From NCBI GenBank assembly GCA_034431435.1, contig DAOUDG010000063.1:1-9087 (forward strand): a stretch of DNA of 9,087 nt. The letters are read 5' to 3'. A program made the position numbers and the translations under genes. Below are positions 6,380-9,087 of the stretch, one piece after another (within the stretch, counting starts at the first letter, position 1; every line of letters begins with the position of its first letter). Below the pieces are notes generated by a model, which saw nothing but the letters and a program-made list of their open reading frames with translations, was not told where the DNA came from and did not search any database. The DNA is from JAHCIE01 sp034431435 (GTDB taxonomy: Bacteria; Chloroflexota; Anaerolineae; Epilineales; JAHCIE01).

Positions 6380-7882
6380 CTACCGTGCGAGACCGACCAC
6401 CTCCGCTGCCAGCGCCGCCGCATCGGCTTCCAGCGCGGCGATCGCCGTCTCCAGCCGCGCCGCCACCTGGCCGTCCTCGATGTCCCGCACGTTGGCGCGC
6501 ACGTTGAGGGCGGCCCCGCGTGTGGCGGCTTCCGCCATCAGCGCACCCACCGCCGCGTCTGTCCGTGCATTGGGATTGCCGTCGCGGGCCACCTGCAACA
6601 GCAGCCGCAGCGCGCGCACCGCCTTCTCGGCTGTTGCCAGAGGCGTCTGCGCCGCTCCCACCAGCGCCGCCTGCACGGCCGCTTGTCGCGCGGCCTGCTC
6701 CGACTCCGTGGCCTTCGGCAGGCGGTAGGCCGCCATCACTCGCTGGAAGGCCAGCGCGTCCTCATCCACCAGTCGCAGCAGGTCTGCTCGCAGCGTGCTG
6801 GCCTCCGCCAACGCCGCCTGCATCGGCTCCTCCACCGCTGCATACTTCTTGCGTCCGACGGTCAGCCCCGCCGCCATCTGGGCCAGGGCCGCCGCCAGTG
6901 ACCCGGCCAGCGCCGCCACGCTACCGCCACCGGGCGCGGGCGTCGCCGCCGCGACCTCGCCCACGAACGCGGCCGGGGATACTTCAGGAACCTCGCCCAA
7001 TCGCCGCTCCAGAATCTGCTCGCGCTTGAAGTGGTTGAGGCGTAGATAGTGCTCGGCGGCGTCCAGCAGCGCGTCCTGGGGGACCAGACCCACCACCTCC
7101 GACTCGACCACCGCCACCCCGTACCGCTCGGCCTCTGATTGTACCATCTCAAAGGCGCGGTGTAGCGCGGTCTGGCTGTAGTCGGTCATGTTCATCGATA
7201 CCTGCGCGCGCCCGCCCACGTCCAGGCCCAGCGCCTTGACGTAACGTAGCCCGCCACCGGAGTGCCGCACGACCCTGGCGATGCGCTTCGCGATGGACAC
7301 GTCCGCTGTCCCTAGATAGATGTTGTAGGCCACCAGCGGCGCGCGCGCGCCGACCGCTGTCGCTCCCGCCGTGCCGACGCGGCGCGGCCCGAAGTCCGGC
7401 GCGCGCGCGGGCGTGTCAATCTCGGCGCGGATGCCCTCGTACTCGCCGCGGCGCACGTCGGCCAGGTTCACCCGCTCCGGTCGCGTGGCGGCCGCCTCGT
7501 ACAGGTAGACCGGGATGCCCAGCTCGTCACCGAGCCGCTGGCCCACCTGTCGCGCTAGCGCCACGCAGTCAGCCAGCGTCGCGTCGCGCAGCGGGATGAA
7601 GGGTATGACGTCCGTCGCTCCCATGCGGGGGTGCTGGCCGTGATGCTCGTCCAGGTTGATAAGCCGCGCTGCCGCCGCCGCCATCTGGCAGGCGGCCTCC
7701 GTGACGGCGTGGGGCGGCCCGACCAGTGTCACCACCGAGCGATTGTGATCGGCGTCGCTCTCCGTATCCAGGACGCGGACGCCCGGCACGGCCTTTGCCA
7801 CGGCGACGATCTGCTCGATGATCTCTGGGCGACGACCCTCGCTAAAATTGGGAACGCACTCGATCAGGGAATGGGGCGACAT
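6380..7882 (-). CDS. ftcD: Bifunctional glutamate formimidoyltransferase / formimidoyltetrahydrofolate cyclodeaminase
   Basis: The 500-residue protein fuses two folate enzymes of histidine breakdown. Residues 5-300 are the formimidoyltransferase: IECVPNFSEGR near the N-terminus, DADHNRSV (43-50), HHGQHPRMGATD (80-91). H84 corresponds to the catalytic His82 known from porcine FTCD. Residues about 303-497 are the all-helical cyclodeaminase, opening with the TPAPGGGSVAA motif (314-324) and including VDEDALAF and GNPNARTDAAVGA. The reactions are formimino-glutamate + THF to 5-formimino-THF + glutamate, then release of ammonia to give 5,10-methenyl-THF. Mammalian FTCD is about 541 residues; the 500 here is a compact but complete fusion. 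AAAGGAG lies 4 nt before the ATG. It starts 12 nt after the stop of the dehydrogenase on the same strand, so they are probably co-transcribed. No other hut gene is visible. Confidence 0.95.
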   Translation of the reverse strand: MSPHSLIECVPNFSEGRRPEIIEQIVAVAKAVPGVRVLDTESDADHNRSVVTLVGPPHAVTEAACQMAAAAARLINLDEHHGQHPRMGATDVIPFIPLRDATLADCVALARQVGQRLGDELGIPVYLYEAAATRPERVNLADVRRGEYEGIRAEIDTPARAPDFGPRRVGTAGATAVGARAPLVAYNIYLGTADVSIAKRIARVVRHSGGGLRYVKALGLDVGGRAQVSMNMTDYSQTALHRAFEMVQSEAERYGVAVVESEVVGLVPQDALLDAAEHYLRLNHFKREQILERRLGEVPEVSPAAFVGEVAAATPAPGGGSVAALAGSLAAALAQMAAGLTVGRKKYAAVEEPMQAALAEASTLRADLLRLVDEDALAFQRVMAAYRLPKATESEQAARQAAVQAALVGAAQTPLATAEKAVRALRLLLQVARDGNPNARTDAAVGALMAEAATRGAALNVRANVRDIEDGQVAARLETAIAALEADAAALAAEVVGLAR

Positions 7883-7886
7883 AAGA

Positions 7887-7893
7887 CTCCTTT
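7887..7893 (-). promoter_or_regulatory. Ribosome binding site of ftcD
   Basis: On the minus strand AAAGGAG sits 4 nt before the ATG (7882-7880), inside the 12-nt gap behind the dehydrogenase stop. The stop codon and the Shine-Dalgarno are separated by one base, which suits translational coupling. Confidence 0.75.
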
Positions 7894-7894
7894 G

Positions 7895-8869
<975 letters not shown>

Positions 8870-8904
8870 GGCTCACTCGCTAGAGGGGATGAGAGGTTGT
8901 GGTC

Positions 8905-8934
8905 AGTATAGCGTTACTTGAAGGCGTAGGCTAA
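8905..8934 (-). promoter_or_regulatory. Candidate sigma-70-type promoter of the dehydrogenase-ftcD operon
   Basis: On the minus strand, TATACT (8910-8905) is a 5/6 match to the -10 box. TTAGCC (8934-8929) is a weak 3/6 match to the -35 box, with an 18-nt spacer. Transcription would begin near 8898, giving a leader of about 30 nt before the ATG at 8869. The call is based on sequence match only. Confidence 0.4.
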
Positions 8935-8981
8935 TATGTGTGACTCTATCCTTGCAGATTTAACAATTGAGGGCGACCGAG

Positions 8982-9010
8982 TTGCGACATAGCGCACCTT
9001 GGGGTAAAAG
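8982..9010 (+). promoter_or_regulatory. Candidate promoter for the rightward partial ORF
   Basis: TTGCGA (8982-8987) and TAAAAG (9005-9010) are separated by exactly 17 nt. Each matches 4 of 6 consensus bases. Transcription would start near 9016-9018, inside the foldback at 8988-9052 and past its left arm. This placement is what makes the weak match interesting. Confidence 0.35.
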
Positions 9011-9052
9011 CAGAGGTGGTGAACTCACTTCTGCCCCAGGAGGTGCGCTATG
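8988..9052. repeat. Long foldback covering the start signals of the partial ORF
   Basis: CATAGCGCACCT (8988-8999) and AGGTGCGCTATG (9041-9052) are perfect 12-bp reverse complements. TGGGG (9000-9004) pairs with CCCCA (9034-9038), with two unpaired G at 9039-9040. After a left bulge of 6 nt, 9011-9018 pairs with 9026-9033 (one G-T wobble) around a 7-nt loop. In RNA the outer stem would cover part of the Shine-Dalgarno (AGGAGG, 9038-9043) and the whole AUG (9050-9052). Confidence 0.8.
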
Positions 9053-9087
9053 CCGATGCCGATTGTATGCCTGGATGAGCGTCTGCG
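9050..9087 (+). CDS. Start of an ORF cut by the right edge, possibly a transposase
   Basis: The ATG at 9050 follows AGGAGG (9038-9043) with 6 nt spacing and opens a frame to the window end: MPMPIVCLDERL plus a partial codon. Twelve residues are too few for a domain call. The guess of transposase rests on the upstream foldback, the lower-GC flank and a vague likeness to N-termini of DDE transposases. The strong Shine-Dalgarno makes it a likely real gene start. Confidence 0.5.
   Translation, partial: MPMPIVCLDERL

Noticed and set aside
8946..8990. Minus-strand mini-ORF beginning at the mirrored ATG of the left foldback arm
   Set aside because: It has only about 14 codons (8990 down to the stop near 8946), and its start context exists only because the right arm is mirrored.

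Overview
The window is a GC-rich stretch of bacterial chromosome. Dense coding with short gaps, Thr/Pro-rich linkers (PTPTKTPTPT type) in a very large exported protein, and a fused ftcD all fit a member of the Chloroflexota, but that assignment rests on style and no marker gene is present.

Layout from left to right. (1) 1-1104, plus: an enolase-superfamily enzyme of the MenC / N-acylamino-acid racemase group, cut by the left edge. (2) 1105-1497: a non-coding gap with two clear stem-loops, one of them a plausible rho-independent terminator, ending in a strong ribosome binding site. (3) 1498-5748, plus: a 1416-residue exported protein with signal peptide, subtilase-type prodomain, subtilisin-fold domain, proline linker, SdrD_B-like domain, Thr/Pro linker, four related beta-rich repeats and two Cna-B/carboxypeptidase-regulatory-like domains. 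(4) 5749-5916: a gap packed with perfect or near-perfect hairpins, including a duplicated 28-nt palindromic element. (5) 5917-6318, plus: a small VOC/glyoxalase-fold protein. (6) 7882 down to 6380, minus: bifunctional formimidoyltransferase-cyclodeaminase, preceded on the same strand, after 12 nt, by a zinc-type medium-chain dehydrogenase (8869 down to 7895). These two look like a leftward operon convergent with the VOC gene. (7) 8870-9087: a lower-GC region with a candidate promoter for the leftward operon and then the first 12 codons of a rightward ORF whose start signals are buried in a long foldback.

The most notable object is the large exported protein. Its subtilisin domain is recognisable along its whole length, yet the catalytic Asp, His and Ser positions are Gly, Phe and Ala, and the oxyanion Asn is also gone. 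It therefore reads as a pseudoprotease that keeps its prodomain and has been built into a large multidomain surface or secreted protein. The second notable object is the hairpin at 8988-9052, which covers both the Shine-Dalgarno and the AUG of the truncated ORF. A candidate promoter is placed so that its own transcript would escape the hairpin. This arrangement is known from IS10/IS50-type transposons. The metabolic genes are individually ordinary, and I see no pathway that links all of them.
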